Of a stretch of 64,000 bases of DNA, positions 11,159 through 21,939 are shown in pieces. The translations under genes were made by a program, and so were the position numbers. The stretch is from Cherax quadricarinatus (lineage: Eukaryota > Arthropoda > Malacostraca > Decapoda > Parastacidae): the NCBI RefSeq assembly GCF_038502225.1, contig NC_091369.1:8022581-8086580 (forward strand), in the 5' to 3' direction. The notes beneath the pieces are model-generated. The model searched no databases. It was not told where the DNA came from and was given only the letters and a program-made list of their open reading frames with translations. Each line of letters begins with the position of its first letter. Within the stretch, counting starts at the first letter, position 1.

Positions 11159-11254
11159 GTGACAGCCACACTAATGGGTAACAACCATACTAAGATAACA
11201 GCCACACCTCTACTAGGATGACACTGTATTAATTGCCCCTTCTCTTTCCTTCAG

Positions 11255-11397
11255 CGCCAGAAGGATGACCTACCACCTGGCCTATTTTGACCTGCGTGCT
11301 CGAGGAGAACCGGTCAGGTGGGTACTACGGGCCCTGGATGTATCCTTCACTGAAGAGAGGTTGGACTTCTTCACGGAGTGGAAGACTAGGAAGCCTG
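11255..11397 (+). CDS. GST exon with start codon
   Basis: The acceptor CTTTCCTTCAG ends at 11254, so 11255-11264 is 5' untranslated and an upstream noncoding exon is implied. ATG is at 11265 in the context AGAAGGATGACC. The exon encodes residues 1-44, including catalytic Tyr7 and Trp39, and ends CCTG before the donor GTAAGT at 11398, leaving one base of the next codon. Confidence 0.9.
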
Positions 11398-13022
11398 GTA
11401 AGTCTTTCTAGAAGTTAGAGAAGACAGGTTGTACTACATTTAACAGTGAGAGTATGATGTGCACTTTTATATTCACGAGGAAGAGCAAAATCCACAGGGG
11501 GTTGTATAGCGCCTGGGAAATGGGAGCAAATCAGATTTGGAACTAATTACTTAAATTCATAGAAGTATTTCAAAGTGCGTTTCTCATCTCCCTACTTCCC
11601 TAATCCTTATAATCAAGAGCCGAGGTAGGATAACAGCTGTTAGACTGTAAAATTGATTTGTGTAAAAAGAAGAAGAAAAAATTCGCCAGCCTCATGGAAG
11701 CAAACATTGAATTGAGTATGGTGCACAATTGGTGCAAATGGTGTGCTACTGTAAAGCCTATTGAATATGGTGGTGATATAGTGGTGAGAACTATTTAATA
11801 GTGACACTCCTCTTGTCTTAACATTATTTTACCTACTAATCAGACCAATTAATATCCATCCCTTTTCTTTCTCTGTAATTACCCCCCCCCCCTCCCTTAA
11901 GGAAGGTTCCTTTGTCGGTGAGGGAGTTCTGGATCTAAGGAATAAGATTGTGCTCTCTCTCTCTTCTTGGGTGTTGTATAACCCTTGTGGGTTAGCACTT
12001 CTTTTGATTATAATTATAATCTCTTCTTGGATCAAACCTGAATGACTCCCATGTTCCCAGGGCCATATGACCCCTACAGGTTTAACACTCATGAATGTAA
12101 TAATCTAAACAGACTATTGGTGAAAGTATTTTGATCCAAGGAATTGGAGCTGGATTTTGATCCAAGGAATTAGAACTGTCCTTCCCTTCTTCTGATTGCC
12201 CCTGACTCCCTCCCATTCATCAGGCACTATGATCCGTAATTGTTCAGTACTTCCCTATTAATGCAGTAATAATTAATCAGTTCTTGTTTCTGTCCTTGCT
12301 TCATTTGTTACTCCTAATCTTGCCCTGATGCCAGTGTTAATAGACGGTGGGTCGAGCCTCTGTTCCTCACACTTAAGGAACCATCTGAATTTAATGTTTC
12401 ATGTAGTGGTGGTGTTGGTGTTTGTAGCAATGGTGCTATAAAAGATTTTGAAGAATAAAATTATTTTATGTTGTAATGTATATTTTTGTATAATCTTAAG
12501 TAAAATTTAAATTTTATTATTGTTAGTTTTATAATAATACTGATTATAAATACTGTAACTTAATTTTTTTTAACACTAGCCGTCTCCCACAAGGCAGGGT
12601 GACCCCAAAAAAAAAAAAAGAAACATTCATCATTTCATTCCATTACTGTCTTCTCAGAGGCATGCTGATACTTCAGCTAAAAAAATGCAACATCTCTCCA
12701 CCTCTTCTTCAAAAAGCAGGCACTGTACTTTCCACCTCCAGGACTCAAGTCCAGCAAACTGGTTTCCCAGAATCCCTCCAACAGCACTTGTAGTAATGAA
12801 AAACCTCCACTCCTATCTAACATGTTTACACATGCTCACTGAAAGTCCAAGCCCCTTGTAATCAATACCTCCTTTACCCCTTCCCCCCTCCTACCTTTTC
12901 TAGGATGACTCCTACCCTGCTTTCCTTCTACTACAGATTTATATGCCCTCCAAGCCATTCTATTTAGTTCCATCCTTTGTAAATGCCCCAACCACCTCAA
13001 CAACCCCTCTTCAGCCCTCTGG

Positions 13023-13070
<48 letters not shown>

Positions 13071-16000
13071 CAACACATTGCTCTCAAATGTGACATCTCC
13101 ACTGCTTCCAGCCTTCTCTTTGTTATGGCATCACCACCCACACTTCATACCCATATTATTATATTTGTTTGTCCGTCGATTCGACGAGGACCATCTAATC
13201 ATCCTGGGGTCGAAGTTGTCAGGCCAATCAGCGCACGAAACGTTCTCTGGCAGTGTGGACAGGGAAGGGTGGCGGCATCGAGGGGTCTGATGGCTCTGGT
13301 CTTCCTCGCCTGCCTGCGCTGCTCAGCTAGTAAGATTCTGCTTGCCTCGCAGGATGTTGCCCCTTTCTGGACAACTGCTCGCCAGTCATTCCTGTCCTGA
13401 GCTATCAGCTCCCACATGGTGTGGTTGATGTTGAAAGCTTTCAGAGCAGTCTTAAGGGTGTCCTTATAGCGCTTCTTTTGGCCTCCTTGAGAGCGCTTTC
13501 CATGCTGCAGTTCGCCAAACAAGAGTTTCTTTGGCAGCCGGTGGTCTGGCATGCGAGCAACGTGACCTGCCCAGCGAAGCTGTGTCTGCATTAGGATGGT
13601 GTGGATGCTAGGCAGGCCAGCTGTAGTCAGCACTTCTGTGTCTGGGATCTTATCTTGCCATTTGATGCCAAGAATTTTTCTGAGCCGTGTGGCGTGAAAG
13701 TGGTTCAACTTTCTGGCGTGACATTTGTAGACAGTCCAGGTTTCGCAGCCATAGAGAATTGTGGTGAAGACTATGGCTCTGTACACCTTGATCTTGGTGC
13801 TTGTGGTGATGCCTCTTTGGTTCCATACATTCTTGTGGAGCCTGCCGAAGGTGGCACTGGCTTTGGCAAGTCTGGCATTCACCTCATCATCGATGACAAC
13901 GTTTCTGGAAAGGGTACTGCCGAGGTAGGTGAATTTGTCTATGGCGTTCAGTCGCTGCCCATTGATGGTGATGTTTGGCTCAACATACGTCTTTCCCGGA
14001 GCAGGCTGGTGCATCACTTCAGTCTTCGTTGTGCTGATTTGTCAGCTCGAAGTTGTTGCAGGCGTCAGAGAACTTGTCAACGCTGTGCTGCATGGCGGCT
14101 TCTGAAGCAGCGTTGAGGGTGCAGTCATCAGCAAATAGCAGGTCATTGATGGTGTCAGTTGCAGCCTTGGTTTTTGCTTGAAGCCTCCTGAGGTTGAAGA
14201 CAGACCCATCTGTACGGTACCTGATGCCGATTCCTGCATCTGTGTCCCTGAATGCGTCTGTAAGCATGGCCGAGAACATCAGGCTGAACAGGGTGGGAGC
14301 AAGCACGCAGCCTTGTTTCACTCCATTTGAGACTGGGAATGGTTTCGACGTCTCTCCGTTGTCTTGGACTCTAGCCAGCATTCCATCGTGAATTCGGCGT
14401 ACGATGGCGATAAACGTCTTTGGGCAGCCATACTTTGCCATGATTCTCCAAAGGCCCTCTCTACTAACGGTGTCGAAGGCCTTGGTCAAAAAGACGTAGG
14501 TGGAGTACAAGTTGGCATTCTGTTCCTGACATTTCTCCTGTAGCTGTCTAGCAGCGAACACCATATCGACAGTCCCGCAATCTTTCCGGAAGCCGCACTG
14601 GCATCAGTGCATCACTTGCTGTTTTTCCTCCCTTATCAGTTCTATGGTTCACCTTATCTTTCATAGACCCATCTGCTGACATTTCTACTCTCAAATATCT
14701 GAATACATTCACTTCCTCCATACTCCCTCTAATCTGATATCCAATCTTCATTTTCTAAAGTTTGTTATCCTCATCACCTTGCTCTTTCCTATGTTCACTC
14801 TTAATTTCCTTCTTTTACATACCCTCCCAAATTTGTCCACTAACCTCTGCAACTTCTCTTCAGAATCCCTCAAAAGCAGTGTCATCAGCAAAAAGCAACG
14901 GTGACAACATAAGAAAAAAGCAACTGATGATTCCCACTTTATTTTTTCTTTTAATACTACACCTCTTCCCAACAAAGAAAAACTTTTGTTTTTCTTTTCA
15001 GGTTACCCTGCCTTTGGTATAGGTTGGCTGGTGCATTAAAAAAAATTATTGTCGTTGCTTGACATGTTGACAGAGTTCGAGTGGGGTGTTGTTCCTGTGC
15101 TGGTGTGTGAGGGTGTGCAGCTTCATCAGACCACCACCATCTGTCGCTACCTGGGGGAGAAGCACCAACTGGCCTCAAAGGACTTGTTGCAGGCAGCACG
15201 CCAGCAAGAAGTCGTCGAGGCTTTCCACGATGTTTCTGTCTATGTAGCCTTCGCCTTTTTTGCCAGGTCAGTACTCGGCCTAGTTGTAGTTATCTAGTTG
15301 TGCTCACCTAGAGGTGACACCACAGCCTGACTGATCAGAGACAGGGCTGAGATTAGCAGGCTGAGAAGCAAACCTCCACCACTCTAGGCACGGAATAATA
15401 TTTCCACATAATAGTCTATAGAACATTGAGGGCAACTTAAAATAAGATTAGCAGAACTTGATAGAACATTTTACTTGTATGTACATATACATAAATGTTA
15501 ATAGATATACACAATTCTTCTAAACAGAACAATTATACATGAAAGTAGATTATAAGTGAAGCATGGTACATGACAATAATAAATAGGTCAGGAGACAAGA
15601 GTAGTTGATGCATTCATACTTTGCAGTAAACCAAACTAATTCTTGCAGTTGGAAAATAGGTCAATAACCTTTTCCTACCACTGCTGTCTTCTTGTAAGGT
15701 AAGTGTTGTGATGCTGGTATGGGGCTCTTGATCCAAGGAATTGTACTTATCCTCCCTTTGATTCTAACCTGGATACTTATCATTTCCTAGGTACTATATG
15801 ACCCCTACATGTGTAGCACTTCTGACATTAAAATAAAAAGTCCATCACTGCTCACTATCAATATTTGAATGCCCACCATGGAAGTTTCACATAGTAGTAC
15901 AGTACGTATATTCAAGTGTTGTATACCCAGAGTGTATTTCGGGGGTTAACACCTCCCACAGCCTGGTCCATGACTAGGCCTCGTGGTGAATCAGGGACTG

Positions 16001-19000
16001 ATCAGCCAGGCTCTTACTGCTGGTTGCACACACTGACGTATGAACCATAGGATTATTATTATAATTGTAGGGAAGTGTTTAACCTGTAGGATTATACAGT
16101 GCCTGTGGGGGGGGGATGGAAGGTATTCAGAGCTTAATTCAAGGAACTGGAGCACAGATCCAATTCCCTAGATCAAGAGCTCTTCACCAGCATCAAGGAA
16201 CCTTCCTTGAGGGGAGTTGGTCAGGAACTGACTTTAGGTGCCTGTCCAGCTCCCTCTTGAAGACAGCCAGGGGTCTATTGATAATCCCCTTTGTATGCTG
16301 GGAGGCAGTGTAACGGTCTTGGGCCCCTGACAATTATTGTGTTGTCTTTTAGCATACTCATGGCACCCCCGCTTTTCATTGGGTGATGTTGCACTACCTG
16401 CCAAGTCTTTTGCTTTTGTAGGGAGTGATTTTCTTGTGCAGATTTGGGACTAGTCCCTCTACAATTTTCCAAGTGTATATCATCATGCATTTTTATCACC
16501 TGCCTTCAAAGAAGTACAAGTCAAGGGACTTCAGTTGTTCCCAGTAATTTAGATGCTTTATTGTACTTGTACGTGCAGTGAAAGTTCTCTGTATATTCTC
16601 CAGTTCTGCAATGTTGCCTGCCTTGAAAGGGGCCATTAGTGTACGTATAACAATAATCCAGCCTAGAGAAAACGAGAGATTTCAAGAGACTCTTCATTGA
16701 TTTGGCATCCCTAGTTTTGAAGGTTGTCTTTATCCATCCTTTCATAGATAAAAAAAAATAAAACTTGCATAGATGTGTGTAAATGTTCGGTACAGTGGAA
16801 CTTCGGTTTTCGTATGCCCCAGTTTTCGTAGGATTCAGTTTTCGACGACTCTTTTCATCTAAATTTTGTCCGTTTTCGTATATCTGCTTGGTTTTCGTAG
16901 AGTTGAAAATGGTCCGTACCAAACGCGTCCATGTGACTCAGCCACTCAAGCGTCCGCACAAAGCATCCCATGCATTCGTGACTCAGTCTGCCTTTGTTTC
17001 TTGAGTGAGCATCACCCTGTGTATTGATCTGAAACATTTCGTAATAATCCATTGTTTTTTGTGCTTGTTTATTGAGTGCGACTGCTAAATAAGCCACCAT
17101 GGGGCCAAAGAAAGTTCTGAGTGCCAGCCCTTTGATAAAGGAGAGAAATACGATAGAATTCAAGAAAGAACTTGTAGCAAAGTACGAAAGTGGCATACCT
17201 GTGGCTGATCTTGCCAGGATGCACGGGAAGTCCGCATCAACAATCAGTTTCATCCTGGCAAAGGAAAAAGAAATCAAGGAAGCTGATGTTGGGAAAGGGG
17301 TAAATGTGCTAACAAAACAAGAGATCCAAACAATGGAAGATGTTGAGTTGTTGGTGTGGATCAATGAAAGACAGAGGAATAGTGTTTTCGAGGTGATAAT
17401 TTGCAAAAAGACAAGGCCGTTGCATACGGATCTCACAAAGAAAATGCCTGGAACAAGTGCTGCTGTTAATGAATTTAAGGCCAGCAGAGGCTGGTTCGAC
17501 AAATTCAAGAAGCGAACTTTCATACAAAGTGTGGTAAGGCATTGCGAGGCTGCAAGTTCGGACAAACATGGGGCCAAAGAATTTGTTGATAAATTCAAAG
17601 AGTACATAGAGGCTGAAGGACTCCTTCCCCAATGAGTCTTCAATTGTGACAAAACAGGCATCTTTTGGAAGAAAATGCCAGAGGACCTACATCATGCAGG
17701 AGGAAAAGGCAGTGCCAGGACACAAGCCTATGAAGGATAGGCTAACTCTTCTGTTCTGTGGTAATGCTAGTGGGGATTTCAATGTGAAGCCTTTACTGGT
17801 GTATCCCTCTGAAAATCCCCGAGTGTTCAAGAACAACAGTGTCATCAAGAGTAAACTGTGTGGTGTGGAAGGCTAACAGTAAGGCATGGGTCACAAGGCA
17901 AATTTTCATTGAGTGGGTCAGTGAAGTGTTTGGCCTGAGTGTGAAGAAATACCTCCTGGAAAATCAGTTGCCACTCAAGTACATCCTGGTAATGGATAAT
18001 GCTCCTGCTCATCCTCCTGACTTGGAAGACCAGTTGTTGGAGGAGTTTAGTTTCATCACAGTGAAGTTCTTGCCCCCTAATACCACTCCTCTCATCTAGC
18101 CCATGGACCAGCAGGTCATTTCAAACTTCAAAAAACTCTACACCAAAGCAATGTTTAAAGGCTCTTTGAAGCGACCTCGGACACTGAATTGGCCCTAAGA
18201 GAGTTCTGGAGGAATCACTTCATTATCCTCAATTGCATAAGCCTTATAGATAAGGCTTGGCAGGGAGTGACTTCCAGGATGATGAACTCTGCTTGGAGAA
18301 AATTATGGCCAGAATGTATCCTCAAGAAGGATTTTGAAGAGTTTGAGGCTGGCCTTGAGGACCTTATGCCTATTGTGGAATCTATTGTGTCTTTGAGAAA
18401 GTCCGTGGTGTTGGATGTGAGTGGCCAGGATGTGGAAGAGTTGTTGGATGACCACAGGGAAGAGCTGCAAGACCTTCAACTGGAACAGCAATAGACCGCA
18501 GCTGAGGAAATTGCTGTAAAGTTTAAAAGGACACAAGTGCAACTAATGTGACATTTTATTGTGGCAATGTTTCGCTCTCCAGGAGCTTTGTCAAGCTGAT
18601 ACAAACAGTATATGGACACAGAGGGTATATAAAGGCTCAGAGTGAGGTGCAATACTAGTGGTGGTAGTAGTAGTGACAAAAGTTGTAGTATTAGTAGTAA
18701 TACAATATGGTAGAGCAATTCATTCGTACACGAGTAAAAGGATATAAAAGCTATTACTTGGGTAACATAAAAATAGGTTGGACAAATATAGACTGGATAG
18801 AGAAGGCCTGTTTCAGTGTTCAGTGCTGCAGAGGAGGAGGAAGAGAGGGAAGAATGTGCCTTCTTCAGTGATTAAGGACGTGTGCAAAGTGGAGCGAGTT
18901 GCAAAGCTTTGGGGAGAAATATCACCCTAACAAAGCGGTTGCAAGCTGTCTGTAACATGTTCAATGACAATACCTTGTCCCAATTTAGGCAAATCTTAGA

Positions 19001-20988
19001 GACTCCAGAAACAGACCTCTCAGGACAGATTTTTTGTGTGACAGGGGCACAGTGACTTTCAAGCTGGTCCTAGTGCCAGTAAAAGACAAAGAATGGAAGT
19101 AACCCTGGATAGGGCCTTGATACCTGAAATCCTTATGGAAGGGGATACCCCTTCCAAACAATAGCCTCTCCTCTTCCCTCTCCCCTCCTCACCGTCTTCC
19201 ATATGTCAATGAGAATCTTCAGTAAAGGTAAGAGTGATGTTAAATGTTCATTTATCCATTTCATTAGTCATTTATATTTATCATTGTTTTCTGTATGTAA
19301 AACTATAGCTATTCTCTATAAAATGTATTTTTTGTTAAAATTTTTGGGTATTTGGAACAGATTAATTATTTACATTATTTCTTAGGGGAAATATTGCTTC
19401 AGTTTTCATACAATTCGGTTTTCATCAGACTTTTTAGAATGGATTAATCACAAAAACCAAGGTTCCATTGTAGATTGAAAAAAAAAAAATTCACTGAGTT
19501 ATTTTTTTCTCCAAATTGGAATTATTTGTTCCATTTTACTGAAATCTGCAGTTCAAGGCAATTTTCCCAAAACTTGCCCCCATCCTTGGTGCATATGCCT
19601 ATGATCACATTATCTCCATTACTATTATTATTATTATTACACTCGGAACTAAGCGTTAAACCCATGAAGGTCATACATGTTATCTCCATTACTCCAACAA
19701 ATTATTGTTAATACTGTATTAGAGTACTGTATATTCATGGTAAATTGTTAAACTTGGAAGTGTTATACACTTCCTATAATAAAAAAAAAAAGCAAAGCAG
19801 TTTTGTTTTTACCACCAGCCATCTCCCACTGAGGTAGATGAAAAAAAAAACTTCCACTACCATCACTCTTGCTAGAAGTGTGATGACATAATTTAGATGG
19901 CCCTCTGAACTGCAGCATCCTCAGCCAAGGTATTATGGTTTATTTTTATGGTAGTGCCTTTCTAAGGATGGGACCCATAACAGTTAACTAATACAGTACA
20001 TGGGCAGCAGGTGTAAGGAGACTTGCCCAAATATCTTGTCCAGCTTGGGTCTTTTCATCTGTAGAAACAAATTAACCATCTTATTTGTATGTTATGTGTA
20101 ACCCTCTTCCTCTCTGTAGGATGCGACAGGATGAGATGCAGAAGACAGTCATGTGGGATAAAGTAAAGATCCGTATTCCAGAGCTCTTGAAGAATCTGGA
20201 GACCCGCATCACTAAGCAAGGCTGGATCCTCTCCTCTGAGGTATGTGGGTAGGGAAAAGGTTTTCACGGAGAAGGCTATCTCGACATACCAAATAGAAGA
20301 ACTTTTCTCCTTCACATATGCATGCAGGAATGTGGAATATTGCAATATGAGAGTAAAGTGTGCTTTGAGAAATACTTTTCTTCCTAGCCTAGGCAGGACT
20401 CTTTACAAAAACACATTCTGTATACATATATACTATATGCAATATTTACTAATAATTAGTTCTGGGGAATTCAGAAGACAGATTCAGTAGCAGCATAACG
20501 CCAAACAAGCTACGAATTTAAGCTCTGCATTTTGGCTTTCTTGCCCCCTTTAAAAATTTTAAATTTTAGTTTCCTTGTTAATAAATATGACAATATACAT
20601 TTAAAAAATGATCACAGAATAGCAAACAAAAATAATTAAAATGTATTTGCTAAGCCTTGATGAATACTAAGGTAATTTAATTGGTAAATCCTGCTTAATG
20701 TGTATATGTATGCAACATTATTTATTTTCTTAAAGGTTTTAAATTTGCCAGCTTCCAAAAGTGTGCAAAATTTTCATACCCCTCTCTACATCCACACAGA
20801 TGACTTGGGTGGATGTGTTTGTGGCGGCATACCTTGACACCTATGATAATTATCTGCCAGGGACTCTGGCTGCTGCTCCAAAGGTTAAATGCCTCTTGGA
20901 GCATGTGAAGGCTATTCCATCCATTAAGACCTGGATAGAGGAGAGGCCAGATTGGCAGAAGTTTGAAGAGCCAGAAGGACTAGTCTAA
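11265..20988 (+). CDS. Sigma-class glutathione S-transferase (HPGDS-like), four coding exons
   Basis: Cytosolic enzyme that conjugates reduced glutathione to electrophiles; sigma-class members of this fold also act as prostaglandin D synthases. Joining 11265-11397, 15074-15266, 20120-20240 and 20800-20988 gives 636 nt (211 residues plus stop), normal for the class. Residues 1-75 form the thioredoxin-like domain: Tyr7 in AYFDLRARGEP is the expected catalytic Tyr, Trp39 and the cis-Pro52 in GVVPVL sit at the usual spacing, and QTTTICRYL is the glutathione gamma-glutamyl site with Thr64 where Ser is usual. The helical C-terminal domain ends in MTWVDVFVAA and VKAIPSIKTWIEERPDW, both family signatures. 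The 5' untranslated exon and promoter were not identified. The introns carry LINEs, SINEs and a Tigger. It converges on FANCD2. Confidence 0.92.
12575..13159 (-). mobile_element. LINE B, 3' part (antisense in GST intron 1)
   Basis: Reads on the - strand as the tail of LINE B: the region around LLRWFGH near 12975-13020, then the 3' untranslated part ending in the shared tail GGTCACCCTGCCTTG-type sequence at 12580-12605. A 42-base T run at 13027-13068 replaces about 80 bases present in the better copy at 22240-24530. Confidence 0.75.
13027..13068. repeat. Poly(T) tract, about 42 bases
   Basis: A pure T run inside the antisense LINE B relic. It could be the poly(A) tail of a small inserted retrocopy in the - orientation or an expanded homopolymer. 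Confidence 0.9.
13160..14602 (-). mobile_element. LINE C (RTE-like) nested in LINE B, GST intron 1
   Basis: A non-LTR retrotransposon fragment on the - strand encoding the second half of a reverse transcriptase in two frames. It is flanked on both sides by LINE B sequence (12575-13159 and 14603-14980), so it inserted into that older element. It contributes about 1.4 kb to the first GST intron. Confidence 0.8.
13199..14564 (-). pseudogene. LINE C reverse transcriptase, frameshifted
   Basis: Two adjacent frames (14564-14019, then 14017-13199) together encode the palm, thumb and tail of an RTE-like reverse transcriptase. The first has TKAFDTVSREGLW, SNGVKQGCVLAP and the catalytic box LLFADDCTL. 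The second has INGQRLNAIDKFTYLGS, ILYGCETWTVY and AGHVARMPDHRLPK. The C-terminus carries CPHCQRTF, which looks like half of a zinc-binding motif. One frameshift near 14018 joins them, so a single indel separates this from an open frame, but the endonuclease and N-terminus are absent. Confidence 0.8.
14603..14980 (-). mobile_element. LINE B, continuation upstream of the LINE C insertion
   Basis: On the - strand it encodes [30 protein letters not shown] and MEEVNVFRYLRVEMSADGS in broken frames, matching the RT thumb region of the LINE B copy at 22240-24530. It is the partner of 12575-13159 on the other side of LINE C. Confidence 0.8.
14985..15046 (+). mobile_element. Isolated LINE B/SINE V 3' tail next to GST exon 2
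   Basis: The sequence CTTTTCAGGTTACCCTGCC through GGCTGGTGCATTAAAAAAAA is a diverged copy of the 3' tail common to LINE B and SINE V. It ends only about 27 bases before the splice acceptor of GST exon 2. Confidence 0.6.
15074..15266 (+). CDS. GST exon 2
   Basis: The acceptor is TGACATGTTGACAG (ends 15073) and the donor is CCAG before GTCAGT at 15267. It supplies residues 45-108: the cis-Pro loop GVVPVL, the QTTTICRYLGEKH glutathione site and the first helices of domain II. Phase 1 in, phase 2 out. The spacing from Trp39 to Pro52 equals that of vertebrate HPGDS, which supports this acceptor despite its poor pyrimidine tract. Confidence 0.88.
15725..15830 (-). mobile_element. SINE-like repeat, family S
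   Basis: An antisense copy recognised by GGGCTCTTGATCCAAGGAATT and TACTATATGACCCCTAC followed by GTAGCACTTCTG. Confidence 0.6.
15930..16760 (-). mobile_element. LINE A 3' relic, interrupted by a SINE
   Basis: Antisense LINE A sequence in GST intron 2. From high to low coordinates it encodes KGWIKTTFKTRDAKSMKSLL, then frame-broken pieces of the tail, and reaches the GTTAACACCTCCC 3' end near 15955. A family S SINE sits inside at about 16050-16217. Several frameshifts and stops make it dead. Confidence 0.7.
16050..16217 (+). mobile_element. SINE-like repeat, family S, inserted in LINE A relic
   Basis: A good copy: ATTATTATTATAATTGTAGG, GGATTATACAGTGCCTG, a nine-base G run, GGAACTGGAGCACAGATCC, and CAAGGAACCTTCCTTGAGGG. 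LINE A resumes on both sides. Confidence 0.75.
17099..19150 (+). pseudogene. Tigger transposase pseudogene (TIGD-like)
   Basis: Begins ATGGGGCCAAAGAAAGT in a good start context and runs 178 codons with the CENP-B-type DNA-binding region. An in-frame TGA near 17633 and frameshifts around 17665 and 17865 follow, plus a TAG near 18098. All three catalytic acidic positions can still be found: FNCDKTG, VMDNAPAHP and MDQQVISNF. The coding remains are split by the insertion at 18521-18838 and end near 19150. It is not translatable as one protein. Confidence 0.85.
18521..18838 (-). mobile_element. Penelope-like terminal fragment inside Tigger
   Basis: About 310 bases with no match to the intact Tigger interrupt the transposase tail. 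On the - strand it contains GCTCCTGGAGAGCGAAAC followed by a short hairpin and GTC, an arrangement like the 3' half of a hammerhead ribozyme, which Penelope-like retroelements are known to carry. The element class is an inference from this motif and from memory of a common crustacean repeat. Confidence 0.4.
19790..19960 (-). mobile_element. LINE B 3' fragment
   Basis: Antisense tail: CCATCTCCCACTGAGGTAGAT followed by the CATCACTCTTGCTAGAAG and CTCTGAACTGCAGCATCC phrases found at the 3' end of LINE B copies. Confidence 0.55.
20120..20240 (+). CDS. GST exon 3
   Basis: The acceptor is CTCTCTGTAG (ends 20119) and the donor GTATGT starts at 20241. It encodes MRQDEMQKTVMWDKVK, LLKNLETRI and GWILSSE, a central helix and the loop before the conserved W-x-D helix of class sigma enzymes. 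Phase 2 in, phase 0 out. Confidence 0.88.
20800..20988 (+). CDS. GST exon 4 with stop
   Basis: The acceptor is ATCCACACAG (ends 20799). It encodes the N-capping helix MTWVDVFVAAYLDTYDNY and the C-terminal VKAIPSIKTWIEERP, ending KFEEPEGLV and TAA at 20986-20988. The frame stays open upstream of the acceptor, but that sequence has no homology to the family. Confidence 0.9.
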   Translation: MTWVDVFVAAYLDTYDNYLPGTLAAAPKVKCLLEHVKAIPSIKTWIEERPDWQKFEEPEGLV

Positions 20989-21171
20989 TTTGCTGCAACT
21001 TGCACACCGTATAATTTCATCTTGGACTGATTTTCAACATATGAAGGTAAAAGGTGTATTAATACAGGCAGTATAAATAAGTGCATACACATAGGACATC
21101 TTTACTGAATGTTTCAGACCTAGGACCTTACACACTCCAAGAGATAAATGAATGAGAAAGCACAGTATGAG

Positions 21172-21288
21172 TGCCTCTGCAAAGAGTGATTATGTATGAA
21201 TGATAGTGAAAGTGTTGAATGATAATGAAAGTTTTTTTCATTGTTCAACACTCACCATCACTCATAATCACTGTCTTTGCAGAGGCAC
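21172..21288. repeat. Palindrome of LINE B 3' sequence downstream of GST
   Basis: GAGTGCCTCTGCAAAGAGTG at the left is matched by CTTTGCAGAGGCACTC at the right, with about 50-base arms meeting near 21230. Each arm is LINE B 3' untranslated sequence in opposite orientations. It lies in the likely GST 3' untranslated region, where the RNA would form a hairpin. Confidence 0.75.
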
Positions 21289-21868
21289 TCAGATACAACA
21301 GTTTAGATGTCCCTCTAAACTGCCAATATCCCAAACCCCTCCTTTAATGTGCAGGCATTGTACTTCCCATTTCCAGGACTCGTGTGGAGAATGCAAGTAA
21401 CTGGTGAGAGGTCAGATGGTGTGAGGTCATCTACTGTAATTGCTGTTACTTGGCAGCAACGAAGCATGTAGCAATATCATACGTCCAGAGTTGAGATATA
21501 TTTACCGGCCCTTTGTTCTATGGTGGTGATGGAAGTAACTATTACGAGGCTTCATTGTAGTGGCACTTATCTGTCATTTTTTCTGTAGATCATTTCAGAG
21601 AACACAACAGATAATAGAAGCTATTACATTGCCTCCTTAATTGCAGCTTCCACACCATAGAACAGATAGAAAATACACGCATAATCTCGACTCTAGTACA
21701 TGATACTTCTACGTGCTGCTTCGCGGCTGCCATGTGACAGTAATTAAATGACGTTGTTCCTTCATCTGATCCTCAACAGTGATTTGCATTCCCACTATAT
21801 ATGTACTGTGATTTCTCATTCTCTTGTATCATTTGGCATGACCAGTGTCCCAAGACTGAAACATATCT

Positions 21869-21874
21869 AATAAA
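21869..21874 (+). terminator. Candidate GST polyadenylation signal
   Basis: AATAAA about 880 bases after the GST stop codon, the clearest canonical signal before the next LINE. A shorter 3' untranslated region using a variant signal is equally possible. Confidence 0.35.
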
Positions 21875-21939
21875 GATGTCCTATAATTAGGACAAATGTA
21901 AAACTGGAAAAAGTGATATTTTTTAATTGACATTTCTTT

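Larger units (their letters stand above)
16793..19470 (+). mobile_element. Tigger-like (pogo) DNA transposon, inactive
   Basis: A 2.68-kb element bounded by TA (16791-16792 and 19471-19472) with imperfect terminal repeats CAGTGGAACTTCGGTTTTCG on the left and, in reverse complement, CAATGGAACCTTGGTTTTTG on the right. It encodes a broken transposase related to the intact one at 59054-60853, and contains a 0.3-kb foreign insertion at 18521-18838. Confidence 0.88.

Noticed and set aside
17309..17661. A - strand frame across the Tigger start and others like it at 59365-59701
   Set aside because: They are antisense shadows of the transposase coding sequence.
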